This document shows positions 7,641 through 16,567 of a stretch of DNA of 31,109 nt, piece by piece (the stretch's first letter is position 1; each line of letters opens with the position of its first letter). A program made the translations under genes and the position numbers. The notes beneath the pieces are model-generated. The model did not search any database and had not been told where the DNA came from. It saw nothing but the letters and a program-made list of their open reading frames with translations. The stretch is from an uncultured bacterium (lineage in GTDB: Bacteria > Bacteroidota > Bacteroidia > Bacteroidales > Bacteroidaceae), in NCBI GenBank assembly GCA_905215555.1, contig CAJMQU010000054.1:1-31109 (forward strand). Direction: 5' to 3'.

Positions 7641-8813
7641 ATGGAAAAAAGAGATTACTACGAAGTACTGGAAGTCGAAAAGACAGCATCGGTAGAGGAA
7701 ATAAAGAAAGCTTATCGAAAAAAAGCCATCCAATATCACCCGGACAAAAACCCGGGTGACAAAGTGGCTGAAGAGAAATTCAAAGAAGCGGCAGAAGCAT
7801 ACGACGTACTAAGCAATCCGGACAAGCGTGCCCGTTATGACCAGTTCGGCCATGCCGGAATGAGTGGTGCCGCCGGCAACGGAGGTCCGTTCGGCGGTTT
7901 CGGTGGCGGCATGTCCATGGACGATATTTTCTCCATGTTCGGAGATATCTTCGGTGGACGCGGCGGTGGTTTCGGAGGTGGCTTCAGCGGTTTTGGAGGC
8001 GGTGGCGCGCAACAGCGTGCACGTTTCCGCGGTTCGGACTTGCGCGTAAAAGTGAAGCTGAACCTGAAAGAGATCTCCACCGGTGTAGAGAAGAAATTCA
8101 AACTGAAAAAATACGTTCCATGTAATCATTGCCACGGAACAGGCGCTGAGGGCGACGGCGGTTCGGAAACTTGTCCGACCTGTAAAGGAAGCGGCACGGT
8201 GATCCGTAACCAACAGACCATTCTCGGCACCATGCAGACACGCGCCACTTGCCCCACTTGCGGCGGTGAAGGCAAAATCATCAAGAACAAGTGTAAAGAG
8301 TGTGCCGGAGAGGGTATCGTTTACGGCGAAGAAGTGGTAAGCGTAAACATCCCCAAAGGCGTAATGGACGGCATGCAGCTCTCCATGAGCGGCAAGGGAA
8401 ATGCCGGAAAACACAACGGTGTGCCGGGCGACCTGCTGATTCTCGTAGAAGAAGAACAGGATAAAGACCTGATCCGCGACGAAAACGACCTGATCTACAA
8501 CCTGCTTCTCAGCTTCCCCACAGCCGCCCTGGGCGGTGCGGTAGAGATACCGACCATCGACGGAAAGGTGAAAGTGAAGATTGAATCGGGAACGCAACCG
8601 GGCAAAGTGCTCCGCCTGCGCGGCAAAGGTCTGCCGAGTGTGAACGGATATGGCACGGGCGACTTATTGGTAAACGTCAGCGTATACGTGCCGGAAACCC
8701 TGAATAAAGACGAAAAGAAAGCGCTCGAAGAGATGGAGACGTCAGACAACTTCAAACCGAATACTTCTATTAAAGAGAAGATATTCAAGAAATTCAAGAG
8801 CTTGTTTGATTGA
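7641..8813 (+). CDS. dnaJ: DnaJ (Hsp40) class I co-chaperone
   Basis: This J-domain protein stimulates the DnaK ATPase and delivers unfolded clients. The 390-residue product has the complete class I layout: J domain about 4-68 with HPD at 33-35, a Gly/Phe-rich linker about 71-122, four zinc-binding CxxCxGxG repeats at 161-168, 178-185, 204-211 and 218-225, and C-terminal client-binding and dimerisation domains. No key residue is missing. It follows grpE by 10 bp under the shared promoter at 6911, and a strong intrinsic terminator follows it. Confidence 0.97.
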   Translation: MEKRDYYEVLEVEKTASVEEIKKAYRKKAIQYHPDKNPGDKVAEEKFKEAAEAYDVLSNPDKRARYDQFGHAGMSGAAGNGGPFGGFGGGMSMDDIFSMFGDIFGGRGGGFGGGFSGFGGGGAQQRARFRGSDLRVKVKLNLKEISTGVEKKFKLKKYVPCNHCHGTGAEGDGGSETCPTCKGSGTVIRNQQTILGTMQTRATCPTCGGEGKIIKNKCKECAGEGIVYGEEVVSVNIPKGVMDGMQLSMSGKGNAGKHNGVPGDLLILVEEEQDKDLIRDENDLIYNLLLSFPTAALGGAVEIPTIDGKVKVKIESGTQPGKVLRLRGKGLPSVNGYGTGDLLVNVSVYVPETLNKDEKKALEEMETSDNFKPNTSIKEKIFKKFKSLFD

Positions 8814-8836
8814 TAATATTTCAAATTTTTAAAAGT

Positions 8837-8882
8837 GTGTCAGTTAAAGTTTGTATTCATTCTTTAACTGATACGTTTTTTT
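8837..8882 (+). terminator. Intrinsic terminator of grpE-dnaJ
   Basis: A 13-bp stem with one G-U pair (8837-8849 with 8862-8874) and a 12-nt loop is followed by a T-tract at 8876-8882. It lies 23 bp after the dnaJ stop codon. Confidence 0.85.
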
Positions 8883-8895
8883 ATACCAGTTCCAC

Positions 8896-8903
8896 TATCT
8901 TTG
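8896..8903 (+). promoter_or_regulatory. Promoter -7 box of the metalloprotease gene
   Basis: TATCTTTG matches TAnnTTTG and lies 58 bp before the ATG at 8962, directly after the dnaJ terminator. Confidence 0.55.
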
Positions 8904-8961
8904 TGTTCCCTTATTCTATAGAGTAGAACAAGGGACGATGATGATAATTGATTAATAGCTG

Positions 8962-11589
8962 ATGAAACTTAAAACAATTCTACTGACTACAGTTGCCACA
9001 GGCGCTTTCATGTGCGAACCTGTTGTGTTGCATGCTGTAAATTCTACGCCCGATTCTATGGGATGGTTCCGCAAGAAAAAGAAAAGCGAACCTAATGACA
9101 GTGTTAAATCCAAAAACGAGTACGAAAAACTGACCGGAGACGGCAGCATCATGCGCCGAGGTATGTTCAACGTGTACCAGAAAAAGAATGATTATTACTT
9201 TGAGGTACCCGCCAGCCTGTTGGGCAGAGACATGCTGGTAGTGAACAAACTGCAACGTGTTCCGTCCGAGCTGAATGAGGCCGGGGTGAACCGTGGCACG
9301 AACTACGAGAACCAGATGGTGCGTTTCGAACTGGACAAGGCAACGAACAAGTTGTTGATCCGCCAGAGCCGCCCTCTCCCGCTCGCTCCTGCCGGAGATG
9401 CCATCAGTCAGTCCGTGCGCGACAATTACATCTCACCGCTGATAGCCGGTTTCAAGATCGAGGCATTCAATAATGACTCCACCAGCATGGTTATCAAAGT
9501 GAATGACATCTATGACGGTACGGAGACAAGCATCAACAATGTCTTCACCAATATCAACCTGGGAACTTCCGCCATCAAAAACCTCTCACGCATACTCTCA
9601 GTCAAGGCATTCGAGAACAATGTGGTGGCTACGTCCGAACTGACCACGAAAGTGACCGAAGGAACCACCACCGTCTATGTGACGGTGGAAGTAAGCTCCT
9701 CGCTGATGCTGCTGCCGGAAACACCCATGACGGGGAGGGTAGATAACGCCCGTGTAGGTTACTTTACCAATCCGCTGCTGAGTTACAGCGACGGACAGCA
9801 ACGGGTAAGCAAACAGCAATTCATCACCCGCTGGCGTTTGGAACCGAAACCGGAAGACCGCGAACGCTATCTGCGGGGCGAACTGGTGGAACCGGCAAAG
9901 CCGATTGTGTTCTATATAGAGAACTCCACTCCTTACCGCTGGCGCAAATACATCAAGCAGGGTATCGAAGACTGGCAGGTGGCCTTTGAGCGTGCCGGCT
10001 TCAAGAATGCGATTATCGCTAAAGACGTCACCGACAGCATGGCGATAGACATGGACGATGTGAACTACTCCGTCCTGACTTATGCCGCCTCAACCAAAGC
10101 CAACGCCATGGGGCCGTCCATCCTTGACCCGCGCTCCGGAGAAATTCTGGAAGCAGACATCATGTGGTGGCACAATGTGCTGAATATGCTTCAGGAATGG
10201 ATCACCGTACAGACAGGAACCGTACGCCCGGAAGCCCGCGGAGTCAAACTGTCCGACGAACTGATGGGCGACGCCATGCGGTTTGTGGCTTGCCACGAGG
10301 TGGGACACTCATTAGGTCTGCGCCACAATATGATGGGTTCGTGGGCATTCCCTACCGACTCGCTCCGTTCCAAGTCGTTTACCGACCGGATGAACTCAAC
10401 TTCTTCGTCTATCATGGACTATGCCCGCTTCAACTACGTGGCGCAACCGGGTGATGGTGTCACCGCACTTTCTCCGCATATCGGTCCTTATGACATCTTT
10501 GCCATCGAATACGGTTATCGCTGGTATGGCAAGGAGACTCCGGAAGAAGAGAAGGATTTGCTTTATGACTTCCTGAACCGCCATACGGACCGCCTCTACA
10601 AATACAGCGAAGCACAAGACGTGCGTGATGCCGTAGACCCCCGTGCACAGAATGAAGATTTGGGAGATGACGCCGTGCGCTCTTCACAATATGGCATCGC
10701 CAACCTGAAACGCATCGTTCCCGAAATCATCAAGTGGACGACGACCGGCGAAAAAGGACAGACGTACGAAGAAGCCTCACGGCTGTATTATGCCGTCATC
10801 AACCAGTGGAACAATTATCTGTATCATGTGCTTGCCAACATAGGCGGCATCTATATAGAGAATACAGTGGTAGGCGACGGGCAGAAGACGTACACCTTCG
10901 TAGAGAAAGAAAAACAACAAGCTGCGCTGAAGTTCCTGCTGGACGAAGTGCTGACTTATCCGAAATGGCTGTTCGACACGGAAGTGGGTGAATATACTTA
11001 TCTGCTCCGTAACACACCGCTGGGTGTGGTAGAGAATGCACCGGCACAGGTGCTGAAAAACGCACAGTCTTATATTCTTTGGGATCTCCTGGGAAATAAC
11101 CGCCTGGTGCGTATGCTCGAAAACGAAGCGGTGAATGGCAAGAAGGCTTTCACGGCCGTAGAGCTGATGGACGGCCTGCACCGCAGCATCTTCGCAACTA
11201 CCGAGCGTGGTGCGTTGCCCGACGTCATGACACGTACCTTACAGAAGAACTTCGTGGATGCGCTGATTACGGCCGCCGCCGAAAGCGAAGGTGTGAAGAT
11301 CAATAAGAAGCTAATGGACAATCATTTTCTGCTGGATAACCAGTTGCCACTGTGCAGCTGCGACGAGCATGCCCACCGTTCACTGGATGCCGACCGCATG
11401 GGCGCACGCCGCGAACTGAACTTCTATGGTTCGCAACTGAACCGTATCTCGGATGCCATCTCTGTGAAACGAGGCGAGTTGCTCCGCATCAAAGATTTGC
11501 TTCAGAGCCGTCTGGGAACATCGGACGTTGCAACCAAATATCATTATAAAGACATGATACTCCGTATCAACACAGCATTAGGACTTTAA
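8962..11589 (+). CDS. Secreted zinc metalloprotease, DUF5118/DUF5117 type
   Basis: This 875-residue protein has a hydrophobic signal sequence (about 1-25) and no lipobox cysteine in the usual context. Its layout matches the large Bacteroidetes zinc-dependent metalloproteases: a short DUF5118 segment (about 37-85), a DUF5117 beta-rich domain (about 95-285), and a metzincin-like catalytic domain. The zinc site HEVGHSLGLRH gives ligands H445, H449 and H455 and catalytic E446, and the downstream SSIMDYA supplies the Met-turn (M485). An active extracellular or periplasmic endopeptidase is predicted; specificity is unknown. It lies 188 bp upstream of a SusC/SusD pair on the same strand. Proteases of this type commonly neighbour SusC/SusD pairs, which suggests a joint role in protein or peptide use. 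Whether all three genes share a transcript is unclear because a hairpin and a palindrome lie between. Confidence 0.88.
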   Translation: MKLKTILLTTVATGAFMCEPVVLHAVNSTPDSMGWFRKKKKSEPNDSVKSKNEYEKLTGDGSIMRRGMFNVYQKKNDYYFEVPASLLGRDMLVVNKLQRVPSELNEAGVNRGTNYENQMVRFELDKATNKLLIRQSRPLPLAPAGDAISQSVRDNYISPLIAGFKIEAFNNDSTSMVIKVNDIYDGTETSINNVFTNINLGTSAIKNLSRILSVKAFENNVVATSELTTKVTEGTTTVYVTVEVSSSLMLLPETPMTGRVDNARVGYFTNPLLSYSDGQQRVSKQQFITRWRLEPKPEDRERYLRGELVEPAKPIVFYIENSTPYRWRKYIKQGIEDWQVAFERAGFKNAIIAKDVTDSMAIDMDDVNYSVLTYAASTKANAMGPSILDPRSGEILEADIMWWHNVLNMLQEWITVQTGTVRPEARGVKLSDELMGDAMRFVACHEVGHSLGLRHNMMGSWAFPTDSLRSKSFTDRMNSTSSSIMDYARFNYVAQPGDGVTALSPHIGPYDIFAIEYGYRWYGKETPEEEKDLLYDFLNRHTDRLYKYSEAQDVRDAVDPRAQNEDLGDDAVRSSQYGIANLKRIVPEIIKWTTTGEKGQTYEEASRLYYAVINQWNNYLYHVLANIGGIYIENTVVGDGQKTYTFVEKEKQQAALKFLLDEVLTYPKWLFDTEVGEYTYLLRNTPLGVVENAPAQVLKNAQSYILWDLLGNNRLVRMLENEAVNGKKAFTAVELMDGLHRSIFATTERGALPDVMTRTLQKNFVDALITAAAESEGVKINKKLMDNHFLLDNQLPLCSCDEHAHRSLDADRMGARRELNFYGSQLNRISDAISVKRGELLRIKDLLQSRLGTSDVATKYHYKDMILRINTALGL

Positions 11590-11628
11590 AAAATGATTAT
11601 TTACCAGCATAAAATAAATAAAAGTATC

Positions 11629-11662
11629 TCAATTCTCCTCCTCTTGGGAGGAGGGGAATTGA
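11629..11662. repeat. GC-rich hairpin after the metalloprotease
   Basis: A 15-bp stem with one G-T pair (11629-11643 with 11648-11662) closes a 4-nt TTGG loop. There is no T-tract on the right, but an A-rich stretch lies on the left. It could therefore terminate minus-strand transcription, or act as an mRNA processing or stability element between protease and susC. Confidence 0.6.
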
Positions 11663-11673
11663 AATGCTTCGCA

Positions 11674-11687
11674 TATCAACGTTGATA
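11674..11687. promoter_or_regulatory. 14-bp perfect palindrome upstream of susC (left pair)
   Basis: TATCAACGTTGATA is a perfect palindrome ending 90 bp before the SusC start at 11778. It is a candidate operator for the SusC/SusD pair. No TAnnTTTG box was found between it and the gene. Confidence 0.4.
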
Positions 11688-11777
11688 AATTATCATTCTG
11701 ACCCATTTCTAAAAAGGATGATTTAAACACACCTTTTACAGTTTTCAATATAAGTATTAATTTTATTATTTTAACAG

Positions 11778-14700
11778 ATGAAAAGACGCTTATCTGTCAC
11801 ATTCCTATTACTAATAGGAATCTTCAGTTACACCCTTGCTGCAAACCGGCAGATAGGGGGTGTAGTAATCTCTTCCGAAGATAATCTGCCTCTCATCGGG
11901 GCTTCCGTCTATGTGACGGCCGATGATTTGAAGAAAAACGGGAACAACCAGCCGACTATCGGTGTCATCACGGATATCGACGGTAAATTCTCCATTTCCA
12001 TTCCGGAAGGTATTACCCGTTTTTATTGCAGTTATGTGGGCTATGATGTGGTGGAAGTAAAGCTCATGCCGGGTAAAAACCAATATGACATCACCCTGCA
12101 GCCTTCCGCACACATGCTTGATGCAGTCGTGGTGACAGGATATCAAACGGTGGAACGCCGCAAACTGACGGCTGCCGTATCAAAGATTGATATTTCGGAC
12201 CAGATGGTAGGTGCAAGTAAAAGCATAGACCAGGCGCTGGCCGGACAGATTGCCGGACTTTCCGTAAGCAATATTTCCGGAACTCCGGGTGCTCCCGCCA
12301 AAATCCGTATCCGCGGTACATCTTCCCTGAACGGCACGCAAGACCCTCTGTGGGTATTGGACGGCATTCCACTGGAAGGAACCAACATCCCCAACATGGA
12401 GGTATTGAAAGACATCGACAACATCGGTCAGACTGCCATTGCCGGTTTGAACCCCGCCGATATCGACAATATTACGGTACTGAAAGATGCTGCCGCAACC
12501 GCCATCTACGGTGCCCGCGCCGCCAACGGTGTCATTGTGATTACCACCAAGAAAGGTAAGGTGGGGAAACCGGTTATCAACTTCTCTACCAAGCTGACCT
12601 ATTCTCCCAAGTTGAACATAGACCGCCTGAATCTGTTGAACTCGGAAGAAAAAGTAGGGCTGGAACTTGATTTGCTGGCATCCGGCTATCCTTACAGAGA
12701 AAACAAAGGTGAGGTATACCGCATCATCGCCGGCATGGACGAACTCAAGAATTTCAAGGACGGAGGTTGGGATGCTTTGTCGCCAAACGCCCAAAGTGCC
12801 ATCAGCAAACTGAAAGCGACCAATACAGACTGGAGCGACATACTTTTCCGTGACGCATTTACGCAAGAGTACAACCTGTCACTTTCCGGCGGTAGCGAAA
12901 AGGCAACCTACTATACTTCCCTCGGATATATGAAAGAGAACGGTAACATTCCGAATGTATCTGCCGAACGTCTGAACTTAGTGATGAAGACCAGTTATAA
13001 AGTGAACAGCATCCTGAAAATAGGTGCTTCGATGTTTGCCAACCGCCGCAAGAATTCCACATATCTGCCCGATTCTGACGGTCTGACCAATCCGATATAT
13101 TATTCACGACTGGCTAACCCATACTTCACGCCATACAACGAAAACGGTAAGTACAACTACGACATTGACGTGGAGAACGATGTGGATATGGACTTTGGAT
13201 TCAATCCTTTTGAAGAATTGAAAAATACTTCCAATGAAACCACCATCAACGGACTCTCCTCCATCTTCGATGCGGAGTTACGTTTCGACGAGCGGTTCAA
13301 GTTCACCACCCAACTCGGCTTGCAACTCGATAAAACATCTATCGAGAAGATTGCCGACGAAGAATCTTTTGCCATGCGCAAAGAGAAAAAAAATCATCGC
13401 AGCAATGGCGTGACTTACCTTCCGGAAGGTGGGTTTCATAAAGCTAACGAAAACTCATTGTCCCAACTCACCTGGAAAGCGATGGGAGAATACCGCGATA
13501 CCTACAACGACATCCACGAGTTTGAAGTAATGGTGGGAACGGAAATCCGGAAGACATGGGAGGAAAAACTGTACAGTGCCGGTTATGGATTTGACCGGAA
13601 AACGCTGACAACAAAGCCGATCATCTTCCCTGAAGAGAGCCAGGCTTTCAAGCTGCATGAAAAAGCTCATGTGGAGAATGCATACGTATCCGCTTTCTCA
13701 ACCTTGTCTTATTCCTTGCTGAACCGTTATACATTGGGTGGAAGTATCCGTTTCGACGGTTCCGACCTTTTCGGTGTAGATAAGAAGTACCGTTATCTGC
13801 CGTTATATTCAGTCAGCGGTTTGTGGCGCATCTCTCAGGAACCTTTCATGGCAGGTGCCAGATGGATAGACAACCTGGTGGTACGCGCATCCTATGGTTT
13901 GCAGGGAAACATTGACAAGAATACCTCTCCGTTCCTTTTGGGAAATTACAGAATTGAAAATATCCTACCGGGAGGTTCAGAGGACATGATCGACGTTTCC
14001 GGCGCACCGAACAAGAAACTGCGTTGGGAGAAGACCCATTCCGTAAATGCCGGATTTGACTTTGCCGTATTGAACCAGGCTATCAACCTGAGCGTGGACT
14101 ACTATTATCGGAAAGGCGTGGATCTGATCGGAACACAGATGCTGCCACTGGAAACCGGTTTTGAAATGCTGACCGTCAACTGGGCCAGTATGCGGAACCA
14201 AGGTGTAGAGGTTGCCCTCAGCACACGCAATGTCCACACCAAAAACTTCATGTGGACTACTAACTTCAACTTCGCGTACAACAACAATAAGGTACTGAAA
14301 GAAGCACTGCGCGAAGATGCCTTGGAACCGGGACGCGAAGGATATCCCGCAGGCGCCTTGTTTGCCTTGAAGACAGCCGGACTGGATAAAGAAGGCTATC
14401 CGATGTTCCGGGACAAAGACGGAAATGCCGTATCGGGCATGGAATTCTTTAAATTGCAGGAATGGGGATTCGGAGCAACCGACCTGACAGCCCGCGAACG
14501 CCGTGAACTTTACACTTATGTAGGCACTGCCGACTGTCCCTATACAGGCGGTTTCAACAATACTTTCACCTACAAGGCATTCGAGCTGGGCGTCAACTTC
14601 AGCTTCGACTTCGGTGGAAAGGTACGCAGCCAGCCCACCTACTCTATCGTTGACTTTGACAAAGGACGCAATACGAACCGTGACATCCTGAACCGTTGGA

Positions 14701-15044
14701 CTCCGGAAAACACGGAAACGATTTTCCCGGTTTTGCTGAGTCAGAACGAACGTCTGGACGAATATATGTGGTATTCGAACCAGAACGAAATATACCGCAA
14801 CCTGGATATCTGGATCAGAGACCTGAACTACGTGAGACTGCAAAATATCCGGTTGGGATATACACTGCCCACTAACTTCAGCCGCACACTGGGAATGACC
14901 TCGGCCACGGTTGCCATAGAGGGACGTAACTTATTGGTCTTCGGCTCAAGTTATAAGAATTACCTCGATCCGGAAACCATGTCCAATGCATATGCAACAC
15001 CGGCTCCCAAATCAGTAACCTTAAGCCTGAACCTGATTTTTTAA
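11778..15044 (+). CDS. SusC/RagA-family TonB-dependent outer-membrane transporter (left pair)
   Basis: This 1088-residue importer has a signal peptide (about 1-21), a carboxypeptidase-regulatory-like domain (about 25-110), a TonB-box-like segment (MLDAVVVTGYQ), a plug domain and a 22-strand-type barrel ending in the aromatic SLNLIF. The SusC signature GARAANGVIVITTKKG is present. There is no STN domain, so it is unlikely to signal through a FecR-type anti-sigma factor. SusC-type barrels pair with a SusD lipoprotein that acts as a lid, and the susD gene follows after 20 bp. The upstream protease and the absence of glycoside hydrolases suggest a peptide substrate, but substrate cannot be read from the barrel. 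Confidence 0.94.
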   Translation: MKRRLSVTFLLLIGIFSYTLAANRQIGGVVISSEDNLPLIGASVYVTADDLKKNGNNQPTIGVITDIDGKFSISIPEGITRFYCSYVGYDVVEVKLMPGKNQYDITLQPSAHMLDAVVVTGYQTVERRKLTAAVSKIDISDQMVGASKSIDQALAGQIAGLSVSNISGTPGAPAKIRIRGTSSLNGTQDPLWVLDGIPLEGTNIPNMEVLKDIDNIGQTAIAGLNPADIDNITVLKDAAATAIYGARAANGVIVITTKKGKVGKPVINFSTKLTYSPKLNIDRLNLLNSEEKVGLELDLLASGYPYRENKGEVYRIIAGMDELKNFKDGGWDALSPNAQSAISKLKATNTDWSDILFRDAFTQEYNLSLSGGSEKATYYTSLGYMKENGNIPNVSAERLNLVMKTSYKVNSILKIGASMFANRRKNSTYLPDSDGLTNPIYYSRLANPYFTPYNENGKYNYDIDVENDVDMDFGFNPFEELKNTSNETTINGLSSIFDAELRFDERFKFTTQLGLQLDKTSIEKIADEESFAMRKEKKNHRSNGVTYLPEGGFHKANENSLSQLTWKAMGEYRDTYNDIHEFEVMVGTEIRKTWEEKLYSAGYGFDRKTLTTKPIIFPEESQAFKLHEKAHVENAYVSAFSTLSYSLLNRYTLGGSIRFDGSDLFGVDKKYRYLPLYSVSGLWRISQEPFMAGARWIDNLVVRASYGLQGNIDKNTSPFLLGNYRIENILPGGSEDMIDVSGAPNKKLRWEKTHSVNAGFDFAVLNQAINLSVDYYYRKGVDLIGTQMLPLETGFEMLTVNWASMRNQGVEVALSTRNVHTKNFMWTTNFNFAYNNNKVLKEALREDALEPGREGYPAGALFALKTAGLDKEGYPMFRDKDGNAVSGMEFFKLQEWGFGATDLTARERRELYTYVGTADCPYTGGFNNTFTYKAFELGVNFSFDFGGKVRSQPTYSIVDFDKGRNTNRDILNRWTPENTETIFPVLLSQNERLDEYMWYSNQNEIYRNLDIWIRDLNYVRLQNIRLGYTLPTNFSRTLGMTSATVAIEGRNLLVFGSSYKNYLDPETMSNAYATPAPKSVTLSLNLIF

Positions 15045-15064
15045 TTTTATAGAAAGTTACAACA

Positions 15065-16393
15065 ATGAGAAAGATATATATCATGTTATTAATGAGCAGT
15101 GTAGTATTGCTGACTGCCTGCGATATGCTGGATATACAGCCTACGGGAAAAGTGATCCCCCAGACCTTAACCGAGTACAGAGCGCTGATTGCCACCGCCT
15201 ATAAGACCGTTCCGGATACCAGAGGGCTTGCTTGCTTCCGCTCAGATGAATTGTACGTAAAAGACGACAGCTGGGAACAGGACCGTTACGGAAAAATAGA
15301 ATGCTGGGATGACTTCAGCGCTCCGGGGCAGACCACTTCCTTTGAGTGGAAGAACTTCTACAGCATCATGTTCACCGTGAACTATACCATAGAAGAGTGG
15401 AGTTCGATCAATGAAGGAAGCGAAGAAGACATCAACCAATTGATTGGTGAGTGTTATCTGCTCCGCGCCTACATGCACTTCCTGCTGGTAAATCTTTACG
15501 GACAACCCTATACCCGTCCGGGAGCGTTAGAAAGCAAGGCTGTGCCGTTGAAGCTGAACAGCGACATCAACGAAATCCTGAAGAAGAATACAGTTGCACA
15601 GATTTACGAGGCTGTGCTTTCGGACATCAACGAGGCTGAAAAACTGATTAATAAAGAAAGCTGGGAGCAAAAGTTCTCTTACCGTTTCACCAACTTATCC
15701 GTAAAAGCTCTCCGTGCCCGTGTATACCTGTACATGGGACAATGGGAGGATGCGTATAAGGCTGCTGAAGCCGTACTTACCGAAAAGAGCACGCTGGAAG
15801 ATTTCAATGGCGAAGACTTCGTATTGCCGAACAACTACCAGTCCGTAGAGAATATTACTGCTTTGGAACGCGGCATGTCTTCTAACTACACTCAGGCGGC
15901 TGTCTTGTCCGAAGCCTTGGCTGCTTCATACGGAGAAGGAGATTTGCGCCCGGATGCCTATTTCAAACCGGCTGACAAGAACGGTTACCGTTTCAGCCAG
16001 AAGAGTGGAAAAGATGATTTCCGTTGCTCTTTCCGTGTAGGAGAAATGTATCTGAATTCGGCAGAAGCAGCAGCACAATCGGACCAACTGCCCCAGGCAC
16101 GCACCCGCTTGCTGGAGTTAATGGAGAAACGCTATACTCCGGAGGCTTACGCAGCCAAGGCCACTGCCGTCAACGCGATGTCTAAAGAGGCATTGATAGA
16201 GGAAATTCTGAACGAGCGTAAACGTGAACTCGCTTTCGAAGGACACCGCTGGTTCGACCTGCGCCGCACAACCCGCCCCCGTATCGAGAAAGTTCTCAAG
16301 GGAGGTACGTATGTGCTGGAACAGGATGACCCGCGCTATACAATCCAAATCCCTAGAGAAGCGATTGCGGCTAATCCGGAGTTGTCGAACTGA
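15065..16393 (+). CDS. SusD/RagB-family outer-membrane lipoprotein (left pair)
   Basis: This is the 442-residue surface lipoprotein partner of the SusC above. A lipobox (VLLTAC) places the lipidated cysteine at residue 19, followed by DMLDIQPTG, a common start of SusD proteins. The family's helical TPR-like regions are present (GECYLLRAYMHFLLVNLYGQPY; AVYLYMGQWEDAYKAA-like segment near 210), and the C-terminal ELAFEGHRWFDLRR motif is typical. It is somewhat shorter than average but complete. It is the last gene on the plus strand; a REP-like inverted repeat lies between it and the convergent PUL. Confidence 0.93.
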   Translation: MRKIYIMLLMSSVVLLTACDMLDIQPTGKVIPQTLTEYRALIATAYKTVPDTRGLACFRSDELYVKDDSWEQDRYGKIECWDDFSAPGQTTSFEWKNFYSIMFTVNYTIEEWSSINEGSEEDINQLIGECYLLRAYMHFLLVNLYGQPYTRPGALESKAVPLKLNSDINEILKKNTVAQIYEAVLSDINEAEKLINKESWEQKFSYRFTNLSVKALRARVYLYMGQWEDAYKAAEAVLTEKSTLEDFNGEDFVLPNNYQSVENITALERGMSSNYTQAAVLSEALAASYGEGDLRPDAYFKPADKNGYRFSQKSGKDDFRCSFRVGEMYLNSAEAAAQSDQLPQARTRLLELMEKRYTPEAYAAKATAVNAMSKEALIEEILNERKRELAFEGHRWFDLRRTTRPRIEKVLKGGTYVLEQDDPRYTIQIPREAIAANPELSN

Positions 16394-16407
16394 TTCCGGC
16401 TTTTACA

Positions 16408-16560
16408 TTAAGGTATGGTCTGAACGTAGTGAAGAATCTCTTCTCCGTGCATTCTGAAGAGTAGATTCTCCACGGCGTTCAGACAGATGTCAAGCGTACG
16501 ATAAGGATACGGCAACCAGGGTTTACAGCACGGAACCACCGACAAAAACAACTTTTTCAT
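16408..16560 (-). CDS. Short stub reading frame after the GH20 remnant
   Basis: A 50-codon frame starts 7 bp after the GH20 stop. Its N-terminus (MKKLFLSVVPCC) looks like the start of a signal or lipoprotein sequence, but it then runs into the REP-like repeat at 16419-16483 and stops. The simplest reading is the first codons of a lost PUL gene whose remainder was deleted. It may not be expressed, and chance is possible at this length. Confidence 0.3.
   Translation of the reverse strand: MKKLFLSVVPCCKPWLPYPYRTLDICLNAVENLLFRMHGEEILHYVQTIP
16419..16483. repeat. REP-like imperfect inverted repeat
   Basis: Arms at 16419-16439 (TCTGAACGTAGTGAAGAATCT shortened: begins TCTGAACG, ends GAATCT) and 16463-16483 are reverse complements at 17 of 21 positions, with further pairing of CTTC and GAAG inside the loop. 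It lies between the convergent SusD and GH20-remnant genes and could act as a transcription end point for both. The shape resembles intergenic palindromic repeats found dispersed in bacterial genomes. Confidence 0.55.
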
Positions 16561-16567
16561 AGGCTCA

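Noticed and set aside
13977..14843. 288-codon open frame antisense to the left SusC
   Set aside because: It mirrors a well-supported SusC barrel; no promoter or domain was seen.
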